DNA from: JAGPIS01 sp964635545
Lineage (GTDB): Bacteria; Bacteroidota; Bacteroidia; Bacteroidales; Marinilabiliaceae
Assembly: GCA_964635545.1 (NCBI GenBank)
Contig: CAZWOA010000036.1
Location: 1 to 30,538, forward strand
Direction of reading: 5' to 3'
Length of the DNA stretch: 30,538 bases
Both the position numbers and the translations under genes were made by a program. Below, in pieces: positions 8,742-15,986 of the stretch (position 1 is its first letter; each line of letters starts with the position of its first letter). The notes under the pieces were generated by a model. That model had not been told where the DNA came from and did not search any database. It saw only the letters and a program-made list of their open reading frames with translations.

Positions 8742-9518
8742 ATGATTTCACAACATACATCCAATTTTGCAAAAGCGTTTTTAAGCTATGGCGAAGCATT
8801 TCGGTTTATAAAAAAACACCGACTGACATATTATTATCTGTTTCCAATAGCTTTTACATTTCTGATAATTGCCACAGGATGGCATGGCACCTCTTTGATA
8901 ACCAGTTACATATTGCAGCTCATGTCATCAAATATTAGTTGGGAATTCATGGGTTCAGGATTTTTGCAGGAGATACTCAGAGTGCTGATATGGATAACAT
9001 TTCGTATATTTTTCTTTCTGATAATAAGCTACTTGGGAGGATATATTATCTTGATAATGATGAGTCCGGTTTTTTCGTCCATCAGTGTAAAAACGATATC
9101 AATACTTACCGGCCGAAAACATAAAGATACACTTCAATCAATAGTGAACAGTGCTGCAAGAGGTGTAATACTGGCAGTGAGAAACTTATTGATAGAGATA
9201 AGTCTTACGATAGTGTTGCTAATCGGCAGTTTCATTCCCATAATTGGCACTCTTGCCCCACCGCTCACCATAGGGGTTACGGCCTATTACTACGGATTTA
9301 GTTTTACCGATTATGCCATAGAACAATACAACTACAACCTGAAAGACAGCATAAGGCTGATGCGACGCAACAGAATAATTGTTTTGGGAGTGGGTTTGCC
9401 TTTCACGCTGGTATTATCCATACCGTTTATAGGCACTTTTTTATCAGTATTCATATCGTTGCAGGCTACAGTAGCGGCGGCCATAACGGCACACCGCTCA
9501 ATGCTTACTGCAAAATAA
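8742..9518 (+). CDS. EI24-domain (CysZ-like) integral membrane protein
   Basis: 258 residues with four or more long hydrophobic stretches (about 28-48, 78-112, 140-175, 212-245). Features include the MMSPVFSS segment after the second membrane region and the LAPPLTIGVTAYYYGFSFTDYAIEQY segment, which resembles the EI24/CysZ family, where a conserved proline-rich re-entrant region precedes an aromatic 'DY' stretch. CysZ is a sulfate permease in proteobacteria, but the Bacteroidota homologues have no proven substrate. No cysteine-synthesis genes are nearby, so sulfate transport is not supported by context. It is a single gene, divergent from purB and convergent with nspC (2 bp between stops). Confidence 0.75.
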   Translation: MISQHTSNFAKAFLSYGEAFRFIKKHRLTYYYLFPIAFTFLIIATGWHGTSLITSYILQLMSSNISWEFMGSGFLQEILRVLIWITFRIFFFLIISYLGGYIILIMMSPVFSSISVKTISILTGRKHKDTLQSIVNSAARGVILAVRNLLIEISLTIVLLIGSFIPIIGTLAPPLTIGVTAYYYGFSFTDYAIEQYNYNLKDSIRLMRRNRIIVLGVGLPFTLVLSIPFIGTFLSVFISLQATVAAAITAHRSMLTAK

Positions 9519-9520
9519 TA

Positions 9521-10663
9521 TCAACACATACGGTTTTTGTAATCTTCGTAACCATACTCACGAAGTATGGTAAGGCCTTTTTTGTCGTTCCATATTGCGA
9601 TTGATGGGTGAGGCACGCCGTTGAACATGGTGGTTTTCACCACTGTATAGTGTATCATATCCTCAAGCACAATGGTGTCGCCAATATTAAGCTCGCTATC
9701 GAACGACCAGTCACCAATAAAATCACCCGAAAGGCAGCTGTTTCCTCCCATTCGGTAAGTTGGCAACCCTGCTACCGGCTCCTGATGGGCACCACGAATG
9801 CGAGGTTTGTAAGGCATCTCGAGTGTATCGGGCATGTGGGCAGTGAACGACACATCAAGAATGGCAGTTTTAATTCCTTTATTTTCAACAATATCCACAA
9901 CCGAGGATACTAAGACACCTGTTTCCCAAGTAAATGCACTTCCGGGTTCAAGAATCAACTCAATGTTCCATTTAGCTTTAAATTCTTTGAGAACTTTAAT
10001 AAGATGCGAAGTGTCATAATCCTTGCGAGTCATAAGATGCCCGCCACCCATATTAAGCCATTTTATCTGTTTCAGATATTTGCCAAACTTATCCTCAACC
10101 GCTTTTAAGGTAGCCTCCAAATCGTAGGATGTTGATTCACAGAGAGTATGGAAATGCAAGCCGTCAACACCTTCGGGCAACACATCAGGCATCTGGTCGA
10201 TGGCAACCCCCATGCGCGAGCCTGGCGAACAAGGGTTATAAAGGCCGGTGTCAACACTGCTATATTCAGGATTGATGCGGATACCACACGAAATTTTACG
10301 TTCGTAGCCCTTTATTGCACCATAAAATCGATGGAACTGCGCTAAAGAGTTGAACGAGATATGGCTGCTATAGCTCATTATTGTGTCAAACTCCTTCTCG
10401 GTATAGGCCGGCGAATAGGTGTGGGCAAGGCTACCCATCTCCTCCCAAGCCAATCGAGCCTCATGAATAGAGCTTGCGGTGGTGTAACCGATATATTCCT
10501 TTATTATAGGGAAGGCCTTCCACATCGCAAATGCCTTAAAAGCCATAATAATCTGTGTACCCGACGCATCCTGAACCGAACGGATAAGCTCCAAATTCTT
10601 ACGTAGTAACTGCTCATCAATAACATAGCATGGTGAAGGCACCATATTAACATCTATCGCCAT
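9521..10663 (-). CDS. nspC: Carboxynorspermidine/carboxyspermidine decarboxylase
   Basis: 380 residues from the ATG at 10663; the frame extends seven codons to a TTG, which was not chosen. This is a fold-III PLP enzyme of the alanine racemase/ornithine decarboxylase type that decarboxylates carboxyspermidine or carboxynorspermidine in the alternative polyamine pathway. Visible features are the PLP lysine K43 in MAFKAFAMW, the phosphate-binding glycine loop GGGH (206-209), EPGSA (239-243), and the active-site GNSCLSGDF with C310 and D314. The N-terminal VPSPCYVIDE is typical of NspC. The partner dehydrogenase gene is not in this window. A perfect -7 element lies about 20 bp upstream. Confidence 0.93.
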   Translation of the reverse strand: MAIDVNMVPSPCYVIDEQLLRKNLELIRSVQDASGTQIIMAFKAFAMWKAFPIIKEYIGYTTASSIHEARLAWEEMGSLAHTYSPAYTEKEFDTIMSYSSHISFNSLAQFHRFYGAIKGYERKISCGIRINPEYSSVDTGLYNPCSPGSRMGVAIDQMPDVLPEGVDGLHFHTLCESTSYDLEATLKAVEDKFGKYLKQIKWLNMGGGHLMTRKDYDTSHLIKVLKEFKAKWNIELILEPGSAFTWETGVLVSSVVDIVENKGIKTAILDVSFTAHMPDTLEMPYKPRIRGAHQEPVAGLPTYRMGGNSCLSGDFIGDWSFDSELNIGDTIVLEDMIHYTVVKTTMFNGVPHPSIAIWNDKKGLTILREYGYEDYKNRMC

Positions 10664-10681
10664 CGTTAATAATTTTGTAGG

Positions 10682-10689
10682 CAAATATA
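10682..10689 (-). promoter_or_regulatory. -7 element, nspC
   Basis: Minus strand reads TATATTTG, an exact TAnnTTTG match 18 bp before the nspC ATG, giving a short leader of about 14 nt. It also supports the downstream ATG over the TTG at 10684, which would fall inside the element. Confidence 0.45.
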
Positions 10690-10781
10690 TTTAATTTCTT
10701 CATTAACTCACTAAATACTTTGGATTGCTTTTATTACTACAATATTTTCTTGCATGTATATTAGTTATCAAAATAATTTTC

Positions 10782-10789
10782 TAATTTTG
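10782..10789 (+). promoter_or_regulatory. -7 element, gene at 10817
   Basis: TAATTTTG is an exact TAnnTTTG match 27 bp before the ATG at 10817. A poor TTAG at 10761 is the only -33 candidate. Confidence 0.4.
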
Positions 10790-10816
10790 ATAAATAGATA
10801 ACCTAGTAAATTAAAT

Positions 10817-11377
10817 ATGAAAAAATCACCTTTTTTATTACTCTTTATTCTTGTCTGCTTTATTGGTAAAGCACAAACCACTAGTGTTGAACGCTCGATT
10901 TGGGGAGTACAAACCGGCTTTCTGGGAATGTGGCTCCATAGTGAAACCAAAATGGCTGATAAGTTGGCATTACGAGCTGAATTTGGCTTTGATAGTGGGA
11001 TATGGACAAATCTTTATGATGATGCCGGATTTGTGATGGCTCCCGTAATAACTGTAGAGCCACGTTGGTATTACAACCTAAGTAAGCGTGAAGGTAAATC
11101 GAAGCAAACCTCAGGAAATAGTGGTAACTTTATCTCATTAAAAACAAGTTATCATCCCGATTGGTTTGTAATCTCCAATTATAACAATGTAAGTGTAATC
11201 ACCGATATTTCTGTTGTTCCTACATGGGGTATAAGACGAAATATTGGTAACCATTTTAATTTTGAAACCGGAATAGGTCTTGGTTATCAATATACATTTG
11301 CAAAACAATCAGGATACGATAAGGATGAATCCAAAGCCATATTTAACCTGCATCTTAGAGTAGGGTATAGGTTTTAG
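10817..11377 (+). CDS. Small outer-membrane beta-barrel protein, unknown function
   Basis: 186 residues. A clear signal peptide (MKKSPFLLLFILVCFIGKAQ, about 1-20) is followed by alternating-residue beta strands and a C-terminal LRVGYRF ending in an aromatic residue, as in small outer-membrane barrels of Bacteroidota. The strands at about 60-85, 105-125 and 130-185 suggest an eight-stranded barrel. No enzymatic motif is visible. It stands alone between nspC (divergent) and the Crp/Fnr gene (convergent). Annotators would probably call it 'outer membrane beta-barrel protein' or hypothetical. Confidence 0.65.
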   Translation: MKKSPFLLLFILVCFIGKAQTTSVERSIWGVQTGFLGMWLHSETKMADKLALRAEFGFDSGIWTNLYDDAGFVMAPVITVEPRWYYNLSKREGKSKQTSGNSGNFISLKTSYHPDWFVISNYNNVSVITDISVVPTWGIRRNIGNHFNFETGIGLGYQYTFAKQSGYDKDESKAIFNLHLRVGYRF

Positions 11378-11380
11378 GAT

Positions 11381-11437
11381 GGCTAACAGCTAATGGCCAT
11401 CAGCTATCAGCTATCAGCTAACAGTTATCAGCTATCA
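11381..11437. repeat. Short degenerate tandem repeat (CAGCTATCAG-like)
   Basis: Several imperfect copies of a roughly 7- to 10-bp unit (CAGCTATCAG, CAGCTAACAG, CAGTTATCAG) stand head to tail between the convergent outer-membrane protein and regulator genes. Such simple repeats are frequent intergenic filler in this phylum. No T-run terminator accompanies it. Confidence 0.6.
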
Positions 11438-11438
11438 T

Positions 11439-12122
11439 CTAAACCTCCCTCACCAACTCCGCCAATGCTTGTGCGTTAATAATACGTATGGTTTTAGCTC
11501 TCGATTCAATAATTCCTAATTCGTTTAGTTCGCGCAGTGTGCGACTTAACGACGGACGGGTAACGCCCATCAGTCCGGCAAGCTCCTCCTGATTCATCGG
11601 AAGGGTAATTAACGTACCTTGATTTCGCATCAATTCGCTTAAGTACTGTGCTACTTTGCCCTTGAGTGATTGAAATGATAGAAACCGAAGCTTCTCCGAT
11701 AGAAACTGGGCACGGCTCGATATGTTATCCATAAAATGGCGAAGTACCAACCCATTCTTTTGTAGCATCTTAACTACCTGGTCGCGCGGTATTACAAGTA
11801 GTTCGGCATCATTATTGGCTACAATATGAACAGGGAAACATGCTGATGTTCCAAATAGAAAAGCAACTGCCAAAGGGCGTGGAGCCTCAATATCTTCAAT
11901 TTTGATAACCTTACCGTTGAAGTCGCTCATCTCGCCCCTAACGCTACCATTAAGCACAATCATAAGTGCTGTAACCTCTTGTCCTGCATTGGCAATGGTG
12001 GTGCCTGCTTCGTAACGTCGTAGTGTGAAATGTAAATCATCAAAAAGTATTTTTAAATGGGTAGCTGCAACACCTATAAATAACGGACAGCGGGAGAGGA
12101 TATCAAAATCAATATTTTTCAT
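11439..12122 (-). CDS. Crp/Fnr-family transcriptional regulator (HcpR-like)
   Basis: 227 residues from the ATG at 12122 (the frame extends four codons to a TTG). A cyclic-nucleotide-binding-like beta-roll occupies about 10-120, a long dimerisation helix about 120-150, and a winged HTH about 150-210 with recognition segment MGVTRPSLSRTLREL. Only two cysteines (12 and 95) are present, so an FNR-type iron-sulfur sensor is not expected. The gene is divergent from a 4Fe-4S protein gene with a perfect TGTAAC-N4-GTTACA palindrome between them. From memory, that spacing and half-site resemble those reported for HcpR, the nitrosative-stress regulator of anaerobes. A heme or other ligand would be needed for sensing; none can be seen from sequence. 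Confidence 0.88.
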   Translation of the reverse strand: MKNIDFDILSRCPLFIGVAATHLKILFDDLHFTLRRYEAGTTIANAGQEVTALMIVLNGSVRGEMSDFNGKVIKIEDIEAPRPLAVAFLFGTSACFPVHIVANNDAELLVIPRDQVVKMLQKNGLVLRHFMDNISSRAQFLSEKLRFLSFQSLKGKVAQYLSELMRNQGTLITLPMNQEELAGLMGVTRPSLSRTLRELNELGIIESRAKTIRIINAQALAELVREV

Positions 12123-12194
12123 ACTGTATATCAATTACTTTTCTCTAAATATTAATTATTAGTATTAACAATCTGGTATTCTGTTACCTAATTG

Positions 12195-12202
12195 CAAATA
12201 TA
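12195..12202 (-). promoter_or_regulatory. -7 element, Crp/Fnr-type regulator gene
   Basis: Minus strand reads TATATTTG, an exact TAnnTTTG match. The predicted start near 12190 gives a leader of about 68 nt. The palindrome at 12211-12226 would lie around -28, over the -33 region, where binding should repress. Confidence 0.4.
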
Positions 12203-12210
12203 AGATGAAT

Positions 12211-12226
12211 TGTAACAAATGTTACA
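12211..12226. promoter_or_regulatory. Operator palindrome TGTAAC-AAAT-GTTACA
   Basis: A perfect inverted repeat with 6-bp arms and a 4-bp spacer lies in the 154-bp gap between the divergent Crp/Fnr-type gene and the Fe-S gene. The size and symmetry fit a Crp/Fnr-family dimer site. Its centre is about 41 bp upstream of the predicted start of the Fe-S gene, the usual place for a class II activator. Confidence 0.75.
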
Positions 12227-12227
12227 G

Positions 12228-12255
12228 TTGCCATCATCAGTTATACCTAATTTTG
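12228..12255 (+). promoter_or_regulatory. Putative promoter of the 4Fe-4S protein gene
   Basis: A TTG (12228-12230) and an exact -7 element TAATTTTG (12248-12255) are separated by 17 bp, slightly short of the usual 19-21. The ATG follows at 12277, giving a leader of about 17 nt. Confidence 0.5.
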
Positions 12256-12276
12256 TAATAATTTAAAGGTTAGATT

Positions 12277-13158
12277 ATGATACGGGATATGGTTAAAATA
12301 GACGAGGAGCTGTGCGATGGATGCGGCGAATGCGTCACAGGATGTCATGAGGGGGCTCTTCAGATAATTGATGGTAAAGCACGTTTAATTAGTGATCTGC
12401 TGTGCGATGGGCTAGGGGCGTGCATTGGCCATTGTCCGCAAGGTGCTATAACCATCGAGAAGCGGGAGGCTGAGCCTTATGACGAAATAAAAGTGATAAA
12501 AATGATGGTTGAGAAAGGCAAAAATACAGTTATTGCACACCTCAAACATTTGAAGGATCATGGTGAATTTAATTATCTAAAACAAGGTGCCACCTACCTT
12601 AAAATGAATGAAGCATCCATACCATTTGATGTGGGTTCGGTAATAATGGAGGTTCATGGTTATCGTCCTGCAGGTGTAGCAGTAGCTCCAGGAGGTGGGT
12701 GTCCAGGTTCTAAAGATCAGACTATTGAAAAACCCAAGCCGGCATTCAGCTATGCACCTGAAGCTGCTGAGCCTCAAAGCGAATTGCGCCAATGGCCTGT
12801 GCAGATGCATCTTATAAATCCGGCAGCGGGGTATTACAAGAATTCCGACCTGCTTATAGCTGCCGATTGTGTGGGCTTTTCGATGGGTAATTTTCATCAG
12901 AAATTATTGAAAGGCAAAACATTGGCAATTGCATGCCCCAAACTCGACCATAATCAACAGGTGTATTTCGACAAACTGGTTGCACTTATAGACCAGGCAA
13001 ACATCAACACCATCACTGTGGCAATAATGCAAGTGCCGTGTTGTGGCGGGTTGATACAACTAACGCGTCAGGCAGTGGAGCAGGCAGGTCGTAAAGTACC
13101 TGTTAAAATGATAGTTGTAGCTTTGGATGGCTCTATACTTAAAGAGGAGTGGGTATAA
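12277..13158 (+). CDS. 4Fe-4S ferredoxin-domain protein
   Basis: 293 residues. The N-terminus has a complete ferredoxin motif, C13-x2-C16-x2-C19-x3-C23, and a second one, C43-DGL-GA-C49-IGH-C53-P, in which the second cysteine is Leu46. This suggests one [4Fe-4S] and possibly one [3Fe-4S] or altered cluster. The C-terminal 240 residues are not a known enzyme to me but carry GGGCPG (C142), AADC (C198), AIACPKLD (C220) and CCGG (C255-C256), which could hold another metal site. Proteins of this type with the CDGLGAC motif occur in anaerobes, and I recall them near hybrid-cluster protein genes. Divergent regulation by the adjacent Crp/Fnr-type protein is likely. The electron donor and acceptor are unknown. 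Confidence 0.8.
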   Translation: MIRDMVKIDEELCDGCGECVTGCHEGALQIIDGKARLISDLLCDGLGACIGHCPQGAITIEKREAEPYDEIKVIKMMVEKGKNTVIAHLKHLKDHGEFNYLKQGATYLKMNEASIPFDVGSVIMEVHGYRPAGVAVAPGGGCPGSKDQTIEKPKPAFSYAPEAAEPQSELRQWPVQMHLINPAAGYYKNSDLLIAADCVGFSMGNFHQKLLKGKTLAIACPKLDHNQQVYFDKLVALIDQANINTITVAIMQVPCCGGLIQLTRQAVEQAGRKVPVKMIVVALDGSILKEEWV

Positions 13159-13256
13159 GTAGCAAGTATTTCTTCTGATATATTATTCCAAAACAATATT
13201 TATAGTTGGCTGTTAATATTTATACGTTCGATTATTAACTTAAAAAACATATAATT

Positions 13257-13802
13257 ATGGCTAAAAAAATAGCGGTTTTGGTAGGAAGCCTTAGAAAAGA
13301 GTCCTATAACCTGAAGATTGCAAAAGAGCTTATTAAACTTGCGCCCGATTCTCTTAAACTTGAGATTGTAGAGATAGGCAATCTGGTTCATTATAATGAA
13401 GATATCGAGAGCAATGTGCCTAAAGAGTACACTGCTTTCCGCCAGAAAATTAAAGACGCCGATGGCTATCTTTTCATTACTCCGGAGTATAACCGCTCTA
13501 TACCCAGTGCGTTGAAGAATGCTTTTGATGTGGCTTCTCGTCCTTGGGGGCAGAACGTTTATTCAGGCAAACCGGGTGGTGTGGTTAGTGCGTCTATTAG
13601 TCCCATCGGCGGCTTTGGAGCCAACCATATCGTGCGCCAATCGATGGCATTTCTTAATGTATATATGATGCAGCAACCCGAAATGTATATAGGCAACGCA
13701 GCATCACTATTTGATGAAGCCGGAAATCTTATTAATGAAGATACTAAGAAATATCTGAAACGATATATTGATAGCTTCGCCGATTGGGCAGCTAAGTTTT
13801 AA
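13257..13802 (+). CDS. NAD(P)H-dependent FMN reductase, flavodoxin-like
   Basis: 181 residues with the FMN_red fold. The FMN phosphate loop GSLRKESYN (10-18) follows the first beta strand, and TPEYNRSIPSALKNAFD (about 75-91) is the family hallmark next to the flavin ring; the GKPGGVVSAS segment follows. Members reduce quinones, azo compounds or free FMN with NAD(P)H in the cytosol. It lies 98 bp after the 4Fe-4S gene on the same strand, with no terminator visible between them, so partial co-transcription is possible, and a strong terminator follows. A role in redox homeostasis fits the neighbourhood, but the substrate is not shown by sequence. Confidence 0.9.
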   Translation: MAKKIAVLVGSLRKESYNLKIAKELIKLAPDSLKLEIVEIGNLVHYNEDIESNVPKEYTAFRQKIKDADGYLFITPEYNRSIPSALKNAFDVASRPWGQNVYSGKPGGVVSASISPIGGFGANHIVRQSMAFLNVYMMQQPEMYIGNAASLFDEAGNLINEDTKKYLKRYIDSFADWAAKF

Positions 13803-13820
13803 GTAACTCAAGTATATATG

Positions 13821-13862
13821 AATCCACCTTCAATCTTATAGAATATTGAAGGTGGATTTTTA
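13821..13862 (+). terminator. Rho-independent terminator after the FMN reductase gene
   Basis: A perfect 14-bp stem (13821-13834 with 13845-13858) and a 10-nt loop are followed by a T-rich tract. It is 18 bp past the stop. The reverse strand has no T-run, so it acts only on the + strand. Confidence 0.85.
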
Positions 13863-13917
13863 TTTTAATATCGTGATAATGATTCTCATCCACCACTTCT
13901 ACTTACCTCTTTATAGC

Positions 13918-15276
13918 TTATCCGCCTATCCCCAGCATCATATGCGCAATCTTAAAATAGATAATTAAACTCACCGCATCAACAATAGTTGTGATAAGCG
14001 GGCCGGCCATAATTGCAGGGTCCAGATGAACTTTCTTTGCCATTATTGGAAGTATTCCACCTACCAGTTTTGACATAATAACTGTTGTTATAAGGGTGAT
14101 TGATATTGTTAAGGCAACGAGTACTCCCACATCTTCAAATACCATGATACGTATAAAGTTAACTATTGCTAGTGTTACGCCACACAATAAACTAACGCCA
14201 AACTCCTTTTTGAAGACTCTGAAAAAATCATTCAGCTTAATTTCGCCGGTTGCCATTCCTCTGATTATGAGGGTGGAACTCTGGCTGCCTGCATTTCCGC
14301 CAGTATCCATTAGCATTGGTATAAACATGCTGAGAACGATTACCGACTCGAGTGTGTCCGAGTATTTTTTAATTATTGAGCCTGTTACGGTTGCAGATAC
14401 CATTAGAATCATAAGCCAAAGAATGCGCTGTTTTGATAGGTCGAATATGCTGGTATTTAAATACTCCTTATCCGATGGTTCCATGGCTGCCATCTTATGA
14501 AAGTCCTCTGTGGCCTCTGTTTCAATAACGTCAATAACATCATCAACGGTAATAATACCGGTAAGTCGCAACTCCTTATCCACAACTGGTATTGCCAGGA
14601 AACCGTATTTTCTGAACTTTTCGGCCACCAGTTCTTGGTCATCAAAGGTGTTTACCCAAACGAAATCGGTCTGCATCACTTCCGAAATCAATTTTTCAGG
14701 ATTTTCAGTTACAAGAGCACGTAACGATACTATTCCCAATAGTTTACGATGACGATTAGTGACATAACATGTGTAGATTGTCTCCTTTTTCATCCCAATT
14801 TTTCGGATATAGGCAAGCGAGTCGCCCACAGTCATATCCTGCCTTAGCTGCACAAATTCAATGGTCATAAGGCTTCCTGCCGAATCGTCGGGGTAGGCGA
14901 GGAACTGATTTACAAGCCGTCTTTTATCAGGGGGGATATTTTTCAGCACTTTATCTACCATCTCGGCAGGCATCTCTTCAATGATATCGATAATTTCGTC
15001 GAAAAACATTTTGCTCATAACCTCATTTAATTCAATGTCGGTTATTATGTTTATCATTTCCAACTGTGCCTCAATGGAGAGGTGTGTAAATACATCCACC
15101 GCTTTAATTTTGGGCAACATCCTGAATAGAATCAGTGCATCCACATCCGACTCTATCTCGCTCATTAGCTCGGCCACTTCTACACTATCCAACTCATTTA
15201 AAATTTTCTTTAGTTCAATGAGTTGTTTATTTCGCAGATGTTCTATTACTATATTTTTGGTTATCTCAAGTTCCAT
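13918..15276 (-). CDS. mgtE: Magnesium transporter MgtE
   Basis: 452 residues, the full family length. An acidic N domain (about 1-130) is followed by paired CBS domains (about 136-197 and 200-258) that sense Mg2+ and close the channel, a plug helix, and five transmembrane helices (about 285-452). The family signatures are present: GGNAGSQSST (326-335) followed by RGMATGEI, and DPAIMAGP-TTIVDAVSL with the pore aspartate D433. The protein is a homodimeric inner-membrane Mg2+ channel or transporter. It is a single gene on the minus strand, and no clear -7 element is visible in front of it. Confidence 0.95.
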   Translation of the reverse strand: MELEITKNIVIEHLRNKQLIELKKILNELDSVEVAELMSEIESDVDALILFRMLPKIKAVDVFTHLSIEAQLEMINIITDIELNEVMSKMFFDEIIDIIEEMPAEMVDKVLKNIPPDKRRLVNQFLAYPDDSAGSLMTIEFVQLRQDMTVGDSLAYIRKIGMKKETIYTCYVTNRHRKLLGIVSLRALVTENPEKLISEVMQTDFVWVNTFDDQELVAEKFRKYGFLAIPVVDKELRLTGIITVDDVIDVIETEATEDFHKMAAMEPSDKEYLNTSIFDLSKQRILWLMILMVSATVTGSIIKKYSDTLESVIVLSMFIPMLMDTGGNAGSQSSTLIIRGMATGEIKLNDFFRVFKKEFGVSLLCGVTLAIVNFIRIMVFEDVGVLVALTISITLITTVIMSKLVGGILPIMAKKVHLDPAIMAGPLITTIVDAVSLIIYFKIAHMMLGIGG

Positions 15277-15603
15277 GGATAATTAACTTTGGTGTTTACG
15301 ATTTAAAATATCAACTATCATCTCGCATTACAAGAGAAGTATCCTATAACAAGGTTCATCAGGTAGCAGAAATGAAAAATAGAGAAGTGGTCATCAAAAG
15401 TAGTAATTTTAAAAATAGATTGTTACCTTTAATTGCGATTAATTATTAAATAATATTGTTAATAATCAAATTTGTTTATTGACATTTAATAAAATATTAC
15501 GTATATTTATTTAATCAATCTATGTGTAGAAATTTTAGTTCTGTTATGTGCTTTTAACTGTATGAGAAAAATTAATTAAGAAATAGATATCAAATTTAGG
15601 AAT
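15277..15603. other. 327-bp AT-rich intergenic region
   Basis: This separates the divergent mgtE gene and the 85-residue gene. It is very AT-rich and has no convincing ORF. I found no exact TAnnTTTG element facing either gene; TATATTTA, one base off, lies on the + strand near 15502. Promoters for both genes must be here or use other elements. No RNA gene or repeat was recognised. Confidence 0.5.
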
Positions 15604-15861
15604 ATGAAATACATTAAATTGAAGGTTCAAAATCATAAGTTTGAGTTCGTTAAAGAGCTTCTCAGTCAGTTCAATTTCGTTGAAATGGAGGTGATTGATT
15701 CCTATGATGAGCCCCGGGTGTATCCTGGAACTAATTTTGAAATAAGAGGCTCGAAGGCAGCCGAAGTGCAGGCTAAGTCAAAATCTCCGGAAGACTTGGA
15801 AAAGCTGCGTGCCGTAATTAATCGAATTGATGCACTGCGCGACCAAGCAGGAAGAGTGTAG
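15604..15861 (+). CDS. Small 85-residue protein, antitoxin-like
   Basis: The N-terminus MKYIKLKVQNHKFEFVKELL has an amphipathic beta strand followed by a helix, and residues 55-85 form a charged helical tail (SPEDLEKLRAVINRIDALRDQ). Its size and the beta-helix start resemble small antitoxin-like or translation-coupled hypothetical proteins common in Bacteroidota, but no named family was recognised. It has its own terminator immediately downstream, so it is expressed alone. No toxin gene lies next to it. The reading frame ends in a short gap followed by a hairpin, which supports a real gene. Confidence 0.7.
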   Translation: MKYIKLKVQNHKFEFVKELLSQFNFVEMEVIDSYDEPRVYPGTNFEIRGSKAAEVQAKSKSPEDLEKLRAVINRIDALRDQAGRV

Positions 15862-15876
15862 GTAGGTTGTAAATTG

Positions 15877-15907
15877 AAAGGTGTCTTATTTTAAGATGCC
15901 TTTTTTT
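15877..15907 (+). terminator. Rho-independent terminator after the 85-residue gene
   Basis: A 12-bp stem (15877-15888 with 15892-15903, two G-T wobbles), a three-T loop and a T-run. It lies 15 bp after the stop codon. Confidence 0.85.
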
Positions 15908-15986
15908 ATTTTACAATACCTTTTTTGTTGATAAAAAGCGTAATTTTAAATATCTTTAAACCCATATATATTAAAGAGTTGAAGTT

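Noticed and set aside
8742..9518. cysZ sulfate permease
   Set aside because: Only the EI24/CysZ-like fold is suggested; no sulfur-assimilation neighbours and substrate unproven in this phylum, so the gene symbol was not assigned.
12277..13158. Hybrid-cluster protein (hcp)
   Set aside because: Length and cysteine pattern do not fit; only two ferredoxin-type motifs and an unrelated C-terminus are present.
15479..15483. TTGAC box as a sigma-70 -35 element
   Set aside because: Single weak match in AT-rich DNA without a matching -10; the host phylum uses a different consensus.
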